Shown: one piece after another, positions 1-8,400 of the stretch
Layout: each line of letters begins with the position of its first letter
How positions within the stretch are numbered: position 1 is the stretch's first letter
Assembly (NCBI GenBank): GCA_039030715.1
Contig: JBCCDU010000040.1
Span: forward strand, 1-38,093
Direction of reading: 5' to 3'
Length of the DNA stretch: 38,093 nt
DNA from: Thermohalobaculum sp039030715
GTDB lineage: Bacteria > Pseudomonadota > Alphaproteobacteria > Rhodobacterales > Rhodobacteraceae
Notes under the pieces: generated by a model
Databases searched by the model: none
What the model saw: the letters and a program-made list of their open reading frames with translations, nothing else
What the model was told of the DNA's origin: nothing
Made by a program: the position numbers and the translations under genes

Positions 1-1557
1 ATCGTTGATCACCGGATCGACCGGGCGCAGTTCCACTGCGCGGGACATATGGCGCAGTGCTTCATCGAACTCGCCGAGGCGATAGAGGATCCACCCCAGG
101 CTGTCGACGATGTAGCCGTCGTCGGGGCGCTGCTCGACCGCCTTCTCGATCATGTCGCGAGCTTCATCCAGATTGATCTTCATCTCGACAAAGCTGTAAC
201 CGAGATAGTTTAGCACCAGCGGATGATCCGGTTCCAGCGCCAGCGCCTGGCGAAAATCGCTCTCGGCCTTGGGCCATTGTTTCGAGCGTTCATAGGTTAT
301 GCCGCGCTGATAATAGAGCACCCAGTGCCGGTTCTCCGGCGTACCGATCAACTGGATCGCGCCGTCATAGGCCTCGGCCGCCTCCTCGTAGCGGGTGGCC
401 TGACGCAGCATGTCGCCCAGCGCCGTATGCGCCTCGATGCTGTCGCCGTGGCGGGCGACGACTTCGCGCAGCACGCTCAGCGCCTCCTCCAACTCATCAG
501 CGTCCTGCAACGCCTGGGCACGGCCGATCTGAGCGTTGAGCGCTTCGGGGGCATCCTCGGGGACGCGGGCATAGGCTTCGATGGCCAGTCCGTATTGCTC
601 GTCCTGGCTCAGGATCTCGGCGATCAGCAGTTGTGCGTCGATCAGCGAGGGATCAAGGTAAGTGGCCAGACGGGCATAGGCGAGGCCGATCAGCCGATTG
701 TTGCCACGCGCGACATAACCCGAGATCGCGAACAGCGCCTCGGCGGCGCCCTGCTCCGCTGTCGTGGTCATGACACCCAGCGCATCGCCACTATCGATTG
801 CCAGTATCAGCGTTTCCAGCCGCGGATCGCCCAGGGTCAGCGAGAGGCGTTCCTGCACCAGTTGCCTGGCGTCCTCGACGGCGCCCGTCCGGGCCAGCGC
901 TGCCGCGCGTTGCTGGATCAGGCGCGAGGTCCCGCCGCGGTTCGATGCCTCGGCGGCACGGGCGAACGCCAGAACCGCTTCCGTGTCGTTGCCAGCCGCG
1001 GCCTCGATCAGGCCGAGATGATAGGCGGTCAGGATCGAGCCGACGGCACCGCTGGTCCCGGCTTCTTCCAGATCGGCCAGAACGCCGCGCGCACCATCTA
1101 GATCATCCGCGCCAAACTCCGCCCAGGCCTGCATGATGCTGCCGACAAAGGGGCCTCCATCGGACCCGCCGCTGGCGAGAAGGTCGTAAACATCCAAGAA
1201 CTTCCCGTTGCGCAGACCGTCTGCGGCCAGGATCAGCACGCCGAGATGATGGCCCGGGCGCAGTGCGTCGAGTTTGCGCGCGACAGCGACTGCTTGTGCG
1301 ATCTGCCCGGCGGCGACCTGGTGCAGCATGGTTTGCTCCATCAGGTCCAGGTTCTCCGGATCGCGGGCCAGCACACGGGCGAACAGGCGGGAGGCTTCGG
1401 CAATATCGCCCCGGCGTGCGGCATGTTCCGCAGCCAGATAGGGTCCGGCAAGTCCCTGTGCCGCAGCGGACGAGGCGCTGAACACGGTGCCGCCGAACAC
1501 TGCGCTGGCGGCCAATGCGGTTGCCGTAAGTATGCCTGAAGCGGATCTCGTGATCAC
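1..1557 (-). CDS. TPR-repeat protein, exported, 3' end outside window
   Basis: The reading frame is open from a GTG at 1557 to base 1 (519 codons, no stop), so the C-terminus is missing. AGGGAG lies 8 bases before the GTG. The N-terminus has one Arg, a hydrophobic stretch and an Ala-rich end (SSAAAQG), which reads as a Sec signal peptide. The rest is helical with TPR-type spacing, clearest in the last 200 residues (AYDGAIQLIG, ALALEPDHPLVLNYLGYSF and AVELRPVDPVIND type repeats). TPR proteins of this kind act as scaffolds in the periplasm or at the membrane, and no partner can be inferred here. A 26-codon ORF (1634 to 1554) ends in a TGA that overlaps the GTG start, so translation may be coupled. 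Confidence 0.85.
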   Translation of the reverse strand, partial: MITRSASGILTATALAASAVFGGTVFSASSAAAQGLAGPYLAAEHAARRGDIAEASRLFARVLARDPENLDLMEQTMLHQVAAGQIAQAVAVARKLDALRPGHHLGVLILAADGLRNGKFLDVYDLLASGGSDGGPFVGSIMQAWAEFGADDLDGARGVLADLEEAGTSGAVGSILTAYHLGLIEAAAGNDTEAVLAFARAAEASNRGGTSRLIQQRAAALARTGAVEDARQLVQERLSLTLGDPRLETLILAIDSGDALGVMTTTAEQGAAEALFAISGYVARGNNRLIGLAYARLATYLDPSLIDAQLLIAEILSQDEQYGLAIEAYARVPEDAPEALNAQIGRAQALQDADELEEALSVLREVVARHGDSIEAHTALGDMLRQATRYEEAAEAYDGAIQLIGTPENRHWVLYYQRGITYERSKQWPKAESDFRQALALEPDHPLVLNYLGYSFVEMKINLDEARDMIEKAVEQRPDDGYIVDSLGWILYRLGEFDEALRHMSRAVELRPVDPVIND

Positions 1558-1717
1558 AAGGATGTCTCCCTACCAGTCTCGCGGGCCAGTGCCATCGCCC
1601 CGGTGTCGCCTACAAGGCTCGCAGTGATACGCATCCCCGCAACCTTTGGGAACTGCCCAATTGAACACAATCGCGTTGCGTGGCCGGAATGCCTCGCTTT
1701 TTCAACCGGCTACGCCG

Positions 1718-3196
1718 TTAGTGGCCTGGCTTCAAAGCCGTCAGCCAAGCTGTCAGTCGTCGGGCAACCTGCTCGCGCCCTGCATCCGAAACCAGAACGC
1801 CGATATGGCCGGTTTCTGTCTCGATTGACTGGTAGATATGCTCTGGCACGTGTGCGGCAAGGGCGCGCGAGCAGGCCGGCGGTACGATATGGTCATACTG
1901 CCCGATGATATTCAGCACCGGGCAGCGGATCGCACCAAGATCCACGGGGTCGCCCGCGATGCGGAATTTGCCCTTTACCAGCGCATTCTGCTGATAGAGG
2001 TCGTAGAGCCACTCGCGCGCCGCCCCACCCGGATGATCGGGCCGGTCGGCCAACCAGGCTTCCATCCGCAGGAAGGTTTGCAAGCGCGCGGGATCGGCCA
2101 GGCGTGTCGAAAGGTCGGCGGTGTATTTGGCAACGGTGCGCCCGGGCGTCATCCCCTGGAAGAGCGCGCCGGTCAGCGCACCGGGCAGCATGTCCTCGTG
2201 ACCCAGCAGCCCCTCGATCACATCGCGGGGCAGCGAGCGGGCGAGACGGTTGAGATAACCTTCGCCCTCTGCCGCATCCGCATGAAAATCGACGGGCGTT
2301 CCGGTCAGCGCGATCCCGGAGAGCGCGTCCGCGTGACGTGCCGCGTGGCAGAGCGAAAAGACCCCGCCCTGGCAGATGCCCAGAAGCGCCGCCCGGCGGC
2401 CGGTCTTGCTGTGGATGGTCGCCACAGCCTCGCCCAGCAGGGTCTCGCAGAAATACGTGAAGTCCTGGCGGTGATCTTCAGGCGCCGGATTGCCCCAATC
2501 GATCAGCCAGAGATCCGTCCCGGCGGTGAGTAGGTCGCTGACCAGCGAGCGGCGAGGCTCCAGATCGGTGACGCTGGCCCGCCCGATCAGTCCATGGACG
2601 ATCAGCAGAGGGCCTGTCGTCGGTGGCGCGGAACCGGTATAGCGATGGAGCGTTGTCTTGCCCTCGCGCCAGATCAGGTGCTTTGGCGTCTGCGCGATGG
2701 CGGGCAGGGCCGGGTTGGCAGGGGCTGCCGGGGGTGCGATGGGCAGGTCGCAAGCCAGGGCAGCGCGCAGCCATTCGGTTTGCAGTTCCGCATAATCGGG
2801 GCTGGCAACCAAATTCTCGAACGCCCGGTCCAGTGCTGCGGCCCAGTTGCGTAGGGTTTTCGCCGTATCCGCGTCGTGGCCGAGTGGGCGCGCGATCCCG
2901 CCCGCCGCTGCCAACCAGGCCCCGGCCATGCGGGTTCTCAAGGCGGCATCGGCACGGGCAAAGCGTGGCCAATCCGGATGGCTGCGATCGGGCGCCTGTT
3001 GGGCCGCGTTCAGGGGATACGGGTGGGTCCACTGCGCATCTGGCAGCAACGGCTGCACTAAGGGGCCGAGGGCGCGCGTTGTATCGATCACTCGTTCGAT
3101 ATCGGGCCAGCCCGGCGTTTGGGTGGCGATGAGGTTCTGTTGCGCCGCCAGCCAGTCGCGCATCGCGGCGTCGCTGAAACCGGTTGCGCCGGGCAT
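1718..3196 (-). CDS. Class III-like PHA synthase / alpha-beta hydrolase with N-terminal helical extension
   Basis: This 492-residue protein has an alpha/beta-hydrolase fold from about residue 170. The nucleophile motif is GICQGG with Cys275, the PhaC-type box with Cys instead of Ser. Asp435 (GQYDHIVPP) and His464 (TGHIGV) complete the triad. Motifs such as DLYQQNALVKG match class III PHA synthase subunits, which polymerise 3-hydroxyacyl-CoA. Those subunits are usually about 360 residues and need a separate PhaE. Here about 165 extra N-terminal residues are helical, and around 126-146 (FENLVASPDYAELQTEWLR) they look faintly PhaE-like. It is the last gene of the minus-strand operon, 5 bases after the GNAT-cupin gene, without a clear ribosome site of its own. 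Polymerase, depolymerase or acyl-CoA hydrolase activity are all possible. Confidence 0.8.
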   Translation of the reverse strand: MPGATGFSDAAMRDWLAAQQNLIATQTPGWPDIERVIDTTRALGPLVQPLLPDAQWTHPYPLNAAQQAPDRSHPDWPRFARADAALRTRMAGAWLAAAGGIARPLGHDADTAKTLRNWAAALDRAFENLVASPDYAELQTEWLRAALACDLPIAPPAAPANPALPAIAQTPKHLIWREGKTTLHRYTGSAPPTTGPLLIVHGLIGRASVTDLEPRRSLVSDLLTAGTDLWLIDWGNPAPEDHRQDFTYFCETLLGEAVATIHSKTGRRAALLGICQGGVFSLCHAARHADALSGIALTGTPVDFHADAAEGEGYLNRLARSLPRDVIEGLLGHEDMLPGALTGALFQGMTPGRTVAKYTADLSTRLADPARLQTFLRMEAWLADRPDHPGGAAREWLYDLYQQNALVKGKFRIAGDPVDLGAIRCPVLNIIGQYDHIVPPACSRALAAHVPEHIYQSIETETGHIGVLVSDAGREQVARRLTAWLTALKPGH

Positions 3197-3201
3197 CGCG
3201 C

Positions 3202-4242
3202 TTAGCCAGCCCGGAACAGCAGCGTGCCGTCCAGGCGCTGAAACCAGGGATCGCCATCGGGCGCCCGTGCGACCATCAGATCCTCGCCAGGATAGCGCGT
3301 GACATCGCGATCCGGTTTGCGCGCACCCACCTCCAGATAGACGGCCAGCGCGCTGCCGCGGTTCTCCAGCACATGGGACGGCCCTGTCCCGGCGGGAAAC
3401 CCGGCGCAGGCTCCGGGACCCAGCGTGGTTTCGCCGGTGTCGAGGCAGAGCGTCAGTTCCCCCTCCAGAACCAGGATGAATTCATCCTCGTGGCTGTGGA
3501 AATGGCGCACGGTAGAGCGCACGCCGGCATCGATCTCGACTCGGTTCACCCCGAAATCCGAAAGGCCGAAGAGATTGCCGAGGGTTTGCTTTCGCCGGGC
3601 GGCAGCGGCGCTGCCGCTGTCCACCGGGTGCGGCGCTCCGGTTTTCTGCGGTTGCTCGGCAGCGATCACACTGGCGGGGGGCGCCAGACGGCGGATCGCC
3701 TCGCCTCGCGCGAGGATCGCAATGTCGGCCAGATTGTCCCAGTGCATCACCCGTGCCGCGACGACGCCGTCGCCGTGACCCGTGATGTCGTCCTGAAAAA
3801 CCGGCCCTTCGACCGCGCCGAGTCGGGTATAGAACCGCCGCGCGCCGTGGTTGTCATCGGCCACGATCAGCCGCGCCTTGCGGCGCCCGATCCCGGTCAT
3901 CCGGTCGGCCCATTCGCGCATCAACAGGGCGCCGACACCCTCGTCCCGACGCGCCGGATCGACATGCAACGCCGCCATGTAGTCGATGCCCACGTCGTCC
4001 GCGTCGGGAAGCGAAATCATGAAGCCAATCGGCCCATCCTGGTCGGTCGCCGTCAGGATCAGGCGCCCTGGCACCGGCGTCGCAAAGATCCGCTCCCAGA
4101 GCGCGCCATGCTGCGCCTCGAGGCCTGGGCCCAGAACCTCCTCCGGCAACGTCCCGCGATAGGCGTCGCGCCAGGACGCGCAATGGATCGCCAGCAGGGC
4201 ATCGCGGTCCATCGGGCCAGCGGGACGGACGAGGACGCTCAT
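3202..4242 (-). CDS. GNAT N-acetyltransferase fused to a cupin domain
   Basis: This 346-residue protein has two domains. Residues 1-165 are a GNAT fold with the acetyl-CoA loop RDEGVG at 99-104 and the late NHGARRFYTRLG motif. Residues 215-346 are a cupin: motif 1 gives His247, His249 and Glu254 before Gly261, and motif 2 gives Pro283, Gly285, His290 and Asn294, so a metal site looks complete. The joint at about 166-215 is a Pro/Ala/Ser linker with no stop or frame change, so the fusion seems genuine. The ATG overlaps the previous gene's stop (ATGA, 4239-4242), which indicates coupling. The substrate is unknown. The cupin could sense or modify a small molecule that the GNAT part acetylates. 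Confidence 0.85.
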   Translation of the reverse strand: MSVLVRPAGPMDRDALLAIHCASWRDAYRGTLPEEVLGPGLEAQHGALWERIFATPVPGRLILTATDQDGPIGFMISLPDADDVGIDYMAALHVDPARRDEGVGALLMREWADRMTGIGRRKARLIVADDNHGARRFYTRLGAVEGPVFQDDITGHGDGVVAARVMHWDNLADIAILARGEAIRRLAPPASVIAAEQPQKTGAPHPVDSGSAAAARRKQTLGNLFGLSDFGVNRVEIDAGVRSTVRHFHSHEDEFILVLEGELTLCLDTGETTLGPGACAGFPAGTGPSHVLENRGSALAVYLEVGARKPDRDVTRYPGEDLMVARAPDGDPWFQRLDGTLLFRAG

Positions 4243-4784
4243 GACCCGTCCTCCGCCGGGACATCGAACGGACCTAATTGCTCCACCATCTGCTGGAGCG
4301 TGGCGTTGTCCAAGCCATGGGTCTGCTCAGCCCGCAAGCCGCTCGCGCTGGCGCGGGGGTCGATCTGGACAAGCGGGCGCAGATCGTGGCGTGTTATCGG
4401 TTCCACCGGTACCCCCGGCGAGCGGCCATCCCCCAGAAGGTCGTTAGTGAGGAAGCCGGGCAAGCTCGCGCTGCGATTCTCGCCGAAGGCATCGCGATAG
4501 GCGGGCGCGACGGCCTCGTCGACTTCGACCCAGTGCTCCTGCATACCCAGTTCTGTCATATGCCAATGCGGCGGGTCGTCCAGCGTGCGGGTCTGCGGGA
4601 AACCCTGGTGGATATGGCTGATGTGAACGCTCTGGATGTCGTCGATCCTGTGCCCGTCCTGTTGGCAGATCATATCCAGATCGCCCAGCGCATCGTGATA
4701 GATCAACTCCAGGCGCGACGGATCCTCCAAGGCAAGATCGCAGACCCAAACCATCACTTCAGGAGGGAAATCCGAGAGCCGCAT
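4239..4784 (-). CDS. Hypothetical protein, 181 aa
   Basis: I do not recognise the family. The protein is acidic, without signal peptide or membrane segment, so cytoplasmic. Two His-rich patches stand out: HISHIHQGF near residues 54-62 and HWHMTELG near 73-80. They might bind metal, but this is only suggested by spacing. The N-terminal region (WVCDLALEDPSRLELIYHD) is mixed alpha/beta and the C-terminal third is charged. The start at 4784 was chosen because its ATG shares one base with the stop of the dehydrogenase (TGATG). A longer frame upstream only shadows that gene. The stop overlaps the GNAT-cupin ATG, so the gene sits tightly inside the operon and is probably co-translated with it. Confidence 0.75.
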   Translation of the reverse strand: MRLSDFPPEVMVWVCDLALEDPSRLELIYHDALGDLDMICQQDGHRIDDIQSVHISHIHQGFPQTRTLDDPPHWHMTELGMQEHWVEVDEAVAPAYRDAFGENRSASLPGFLTNDLLGDGRSPGVPVEPITRHDLRPLVQIDPRASASGLRAEQTHGLDNATLQQMVEQLGPFDVPAEDGS

Positions 4785-5770
4785 CACAGCATCGAGGGGA
4801 GGACCTGATCCGGTGGGCGGTGGCCATCGGCGAAGGTCTTGATGTTGATGATGACTTTCTCCCCCATCTCCAGTCGCCCTTCTTCGGTCGCCGAGGCCAT
4901 ATGCGGCAGCAGGACGACATTGGGTAGGTTCACCAATCGCGGGTTCACGCCGTCTTCGTGCTCGAAGACATCCAGACCCGCGCCGGCGATCTCGCCCTTC
5001 GCCAGCTTTCGGGTCAGCGCGTTCTCGTCGATGATCTCGCCGCGCGCGGTGTTGACGATATAGGCGCTGGGCTTGATCAGATCGAGCCTGCGGGCTGACA
5101 GCAGGTGGAAGGTTGCCGGCGTATGCGGGCAGTTCACACTGATGATGTCCATGCGGGCGAGCATCTGATCCAGGCTCTCCCAATAGGTCGCCTCCAGCGC
5201 CCCCTCGATCTCCTCATGCAGGCGCTTGCGGTTGTGGTAGTGAATCTGCAAGCCAAAGGCCCGGGCGCGGCGTGCGACCGCCTGGCCGATCCGGCCCATG
5301 CCAAGAATGCCCAGGCGTTTGCCCCAGATGCGGTGGCCCATGATCGCGGTCGGGCTCCACCCGCCCCACTCACCGGTTTGCATCAGGGAGGCCCCCTCGG
5401 CCATCCGACGCGGCACCGAAAGCATCAGCGCCATGGTCATGTCGGCGGTATCCTCGGTCAGAACACCGGGGGTCGAGGAGACCAGAATGCCCCGGCTGCG
5501 CGCGGTCTGCACGTCGATATGGTCGAAACCCGCACCATAATTCGCGATCAGCTTCAACCGCTCGCCCGCCTGGGCCAGCATCTTCTGGTCGATCCGGTCG
5601 GTCAGGGTCGGAACCAGCACGTCGGCAGTCTTCATCGCCTCGGCAATCTCGGTCTGCGACATCGGGTGATCGTCTTCCTTGAGTTTCACCTCGAACAACT
5701 CGCGCAGGCGGGTCTCCACCGCCTCGGGCAGTTTTCGCGTGACCACGACATTCAGACGCTCTCGGTTCAT
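4784..5770 (-). CDS. D-2-hydroxyacid dehydrogenase (glyoxylate/hydroxypyruvate reductase type)
   Basis: This 328-residue cytoplasmic oxidoreductase reduces 2-oxo acids such as glyoxylate or hydroxypyruvate with NAD(P)H. The dinucleotide loop is GMGRIG at 157-162. The usual acidic residue after the second strand is replaced in HYHNRKR (178-183), which hints at NADPH preference. Catalytic residues are Arg243 (NTARGE), Glu272 (DVFEHE) and His290 (LLPHMAS). Length and motifs fit the GyaR/GhrA-like reductases common in Rhodobacteraceae. The start at 5770 follows AAAGGAA at a suitable distance. An upstream in-frame extension to 5890 is AT-poor leader sequence and was dropped. It is the first gene of the four-gene minus operon. 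Exact substrate is not decided by sequence. Confidence 0.9.
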   Translation of the reverse strand: MNRERLNVVVTRKLPEAVETRLRELFEVKLKEDDHPMSQTEIAEAMKTADVLVPTLTDRIDQKMLAQAGERLKLIANYGAGFDHIDVQTARSRGILVSSTPGVLTEDTADMTMALMLSVPRRMAEGASLMQTGEWGGWSPTAIMGHRIWGKRLGILGMGRIGQAVARRARAFGLQIHYHNRKRLHEEIEGALEATYWESLDQMLARMDIISVNCPHTPATFHLLSARRLDLIKPSAYIVNTARGEIIDENALTRKLAKGEIAGAGLDVFEHEDGVNPRLVNLPNVVLLPHMASATEEGRLEMGEKVIINIKTFADGHRPPDQVLPSML

Positions 5771-5944
5771 CTGCGAAATTCCTTTCCCTTCGCGCTCGCC
5801 CTCGTGATAAAACCCTTGGCGGGGCGAGAGAAGCAAGAAATCCGCTTTCCCCATCAAAATGATCCGCCGGGGCACCACCATTTCGGGCATCCGTGGACGC
5901 GAGGCTGGGAATTGGCAAGATTATCGGAGCAAGGGGACCGCAGG

Positions 5945-6460
5945 ATGTATCGCACGCGCCGTTTCGCTCTGGCGGGTATGATCACGGTGCTGATGGCGCT
6001 GTCGGGTCCCGCTGCGCCTGCGCTGGCGCAGGGGGAGACTGCGCTGGGCCCGGTGACCAATCTGAAGCTGCCGCGGTTTGTGTCGCTGCGCTCGTCCGAG
6101 ATCAATGTGCGCCGTGGCCCGGGGCTCAACTATCCCAAAGACTGGGTTTTCCGCCGCGCCGGGCTACCGGTGAAGGTGGTCGAGGAATATGGCGACTGGC
6201 GCCGGATCGTCGACAGCGACGATGCCGGCGGCTGGGTCTATCATGCGCTGCTGACCGGGCGCCGGACGGTCCTGATCACCGCCCCCCAGGTGCTGCTGCG
6301 CAAACGCCCGACCCAGACCGCCGAGGCGACAGTGGAGCTGCGCCAGGGCGTGGTCGCCCGCCTGACTGCGTGCGAACAGGACTGGTGCGAGATGACAATC
6401 GAAGACTTCCGGGGCTGGGCGCCGAAGGATGCGCTATGGGGGATCGAGAACGACGAATAA
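5945..6460 (+). CDS. SH3-domain periplasmic protein
   Basis: This 171-residue protein starts with a clear Sec signal peptide: RTRR at 3-6, a hydrophobic core, and a cleavage site after ALA at 26-28. The mature part has two bacterial SH3-like repeats. The first is LRSSEINVRRGPGLNYP with DWRRI and GGWVY, and the second is LLRKRPTQTAEATVELRQG with WCEM and RGWAP. This matches the SH3_4 family of small alphaproteobacterial envelope proteins, which probably bind peptidoglycan or partner peptides. The Cys pair in ACEQDWCEM may form a disulfide. The start follows AAGGGG and CAGG within 14 bases. A much longer frame running from 5105 is the antisense shadow of the dehydrogenase. It converges on the TPR gene with 14 bases between stops. 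Confidence 0.88.
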   Translation: MYRTRRFALAGMITVLMALSGPAAPALAQGETALGPVTNLKLPRFVSLRSSEINVRRGPGLNYPKDWVFRRAGLPVKVVEEYGDWRRIVDSDDAGGWVYHALLTGRRTVLITAPQVLLRKRPTQTAEATVELRQGVVARLTACEQDWCEMTIEDFRGWAPKDALWGIENDE

Positions 6461-6474
6461 GCCGTTCGCTCGAC

Positions 6475-7833
6475 CTAGATGCTGCCGGCCGGTTTGGAGT
6501 CGTTAATGAGCGCAGCGGCCTCTCGTGCGTCGTCCTTCAGTCCGTTCTTGAGCAATTGTTCAATAATTTGTCTGGCAACGTCACGGTGCTCGCGATCGGG
6601 GTCGGTTTCCAATGCGCGGGCCAGCGCATTTACAGCCTGATCACCTCGCTTTGCCGCCGCATGTGTAATGCCCATATTGTAAAGAGCGACCGAGTAGCCC
6701 GGGTCGATTTCTACTGCAGCCTCGAAATCCGAAATAGCCTCATCATACCGGCCCAAATTCAAGTAGAGGTAGCCGCGCTGGTTCAGATAGCCCTCCGCTT
6801 CGGGGTCGAGTTCGACCGCGCGATTGGCAGGTACCAACGCCGCTCCCCAATCTTGCCCGGGCAGCTTGGAAAGAGCCTGCGCATGACGGAAGTGATTGTA
6901 TCCGTTGTCTGCATCCAGTTGGATGGCGCGTTCGCCTGCCTTCGCCGCCTCGCGCCAGTTTCCGAGCTTGTAGTGTACGAGGCTGAGAGTTTGGTGCGCA
7001 TAGGAATAACTTGGGTCCACTGAAACCGCTTTTTTGGCATCTGCCAGCGCTTTGTCGAACTGGCCCAGTTCGACATGGGCACGAGCACGCTCGCGGTAGG
7101 GGTCCGCTTCGCCGAAGCTGTACCTCGCCGCCTCCGAAAAGGCTTCAATCGCTTCAATGTAGTTGCCTAGCTGGTAGTGCGCCAGCCCGATTGACTGGTG
7201 GGCCCATAGCCTTTCCGGGGCGACCTCGCGGGACTTCTCGAACCACGTCAGCGCGCGTTCGTACTGTTCCTGGTAGTAAAATATCCACCCTTTTTGACGC
7301 GTGGTCCATGCGATGTCTTCTCGCAAAGCCAGGGCAATATCGATATCAACCAGCGCTTCATCATATCGTCCCATGCGTCGCAGCGTGTGTGCTCGTTCTG
7401 CGAGCGCATGTGCCGAACCAGGTTCTGCCCTTAGGGCCTGATCAAAGGCCTCGAGCGCCGATTCGAACGCTTCTTCGTTTAGCTCAACCCACCCCATGGC
7501 GCGCCACGCCAGAGCATGAACGGATTCTGTCGACAACGCTTTTTCTGCGTCCGTCTTCGCTGCGGCGTATTCATCCAAGTCGCGGTTTGAAAAGCTGCGC
7601 GAAGCATACAGTTTCGACAGTGCGTTTCCCGCAGCCTCACCCGATGCGATCGCCCGATCACATGCGCTGATAATACTTCTCGATTGATCTGGATTCTCGC
7701 CGTTCTTAAGGCACAACGCCTCGTCTGTAATGTCCTTATCGAAATTGCGTGTTCCAGAGGATTGGGTCGGCGGATGGCAGGCTGCGACCACAAGCGCATC
7801 GAGGGGCATGGCGAAATACGATGGTTTGATCAC
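6475..7833 (-). CDS. TPR-repeat protein, possible lipoprotein
   Basis: This protein of up to 452 residues is built of about ten TPR units from residue 100 on, with canonical W/L-G-Y-A-F-A-P spacing (for example AWRAMGWVELNEEAFESALE and YEQALTWF-type helices). The N-terminus is uncertain. A GTG at 7833 and an ATG at 7809 both lack a good ribosome site. From the GTG the sequence ALVVAAC ends in Cys19, a possible lipobox, but an Asp sits inside the short hydrophobic stretch. Base composition is visibly lower in GC than its neighbours, with TTT, GAA and AAA codons used more freely, which may mean recent transfer. No neighbour shares its strand closely except irr, 60 bases upstream. Function unknown beyond protein binding. 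Confidence 0.8.
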   Translation of the reverse strand: MIKPSYFAMPLDALVVAACHPPTQSSGTRNFDKDITDEALCLKNGENPDQSRSIISACDRAIASGEAAGNALSKLYASRSFSNRDLDEYAAAKTDAEKALSTESVHALAWRAMGWVELNEEAFESALEAFDQALRAEPGSAHALAERAHTLRRMGRYDEALVDIDIALALREDIAWTTRQKGWIFYYQEQYERALTWFEKSREVAPERLWAHQSIGLAHYQLGNYIEAIEAFSEAARYSFGEADPYRERARAHVELGQFDKALADAKKAVSVDPSYSYAHQTLSLVHYKLGNWREAAKAGERAIQLDADNGYNHFRHAQALSKLPGQDWGAALVPANRAVELDPEAEGYLNQRGYLYLNLGRYDEAISDFEAAVEIDPGYSVALYNMGITHAAAKRGDQAVNALARALETDPDREHRDVARQIIEQLLKNGLKDDAREAAALINDSKPAGSI

Positions 7834-7893
7834 TGAAATTAGGGTGATGCTGCAATTGGCTTGCAGCCGGCCTTCTTAACTCATGGAAAGGGT

Positions 7894-8364
7894 TTATTTT
7901 TTCCGAAGACGGATCACCACATCCACTTTTGCAATCTCGTAACCTTCCGGCACGTCGGGCAACTGCGCCAGACGGGCGGAGTCGCGAGAAGCATCGGTCA
8001 CGCGCCCATCGTCATAGTAGAAATGAGCGTGCTCGCTGACATTGGTGTCGAAATAGCTGCGTGTGCCGTCTACCGTGATCTCGTTCAGCAGACCGGCATC
8101 GGTGAAGGAGCGCAGGGTGTTGTAAACGGTTGCCAGCGAAACCGACGTCCCTGTGACCTGCACTGCGTCGAACAAGCTTTCGGCGGTGACGTGGCGGTTA
8201 TGGCCGTCGCCCACCAGCAATTCTGCCAGTGCAATGCGCTGGCGCGTCGGGCGCAGGCCCGCCCCGGCAAGCCATGTATCCGCACGGGCCGTCGGATTGC
8301 GACCGTCATCGGGCGAAATCGTCATGTCGACTTGTTCAGCCCCTTCGCTAGGATTTTGCGTCAT
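7894..8364 (-). CDS. irr: Iron response regulator Irr, Fur family
   Basis: This 156-residue protein fits the Irr branch of the Fur family, which represses or activates iron and haem genes in alphaproteobacteria when iron is low. The winged helix shows LRPTRQRIALAELL (37-50), VSLATVYNTLRSFTDAGLL (75-93), FDTN (105-108) and the C-terminal EGYEIAKVDVVIRLR typical of Irr. The HHH haem/metal motif of rhizobial Irr is HAH here (His112, His114). There is no Cys anywhere, so neither an N-terminal haem-regulatory motif nor a structural Cys4 zinc site exists. The ATG at 8364 follows GAGG by 7 bases; a TTG two codons earlier is less likely. It is divergent from fabA, an arrangement I recall from other alphaproteobacteria. 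Confidence 0.92.
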   Translation of the reverse strand: MTQNPSEGAEQVDMTISPDDGRNPTARADTWLAGAGLRPTRQRIALAELLVGDGHNRHVTAESLFDAVQVTGTSVSLATVYNTLRSFTDAGLLNEITVDGTRSYFDTNVSEHAHFYYDDGRVTDASRDSARLAQLPDVPEGYEIAKVDVVIRLRKK

Positions 8365-8400
8365 CTGCAAGCCTCGCAGCAGGATAAATTCTCGTCGTGT

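Noticed and set aside
1650..1666. GAAC-N9-GAAC as a LexA box upstream of the TPR gene
   Set aside because: Spacing is nine, not seven.
3184..4500. 438-residue plus-strand frame
   Set aside because: It is antisense to the GNAT-cupin gene and the 181-residue gene, with no domain and Arg/His-rich shadow composition.
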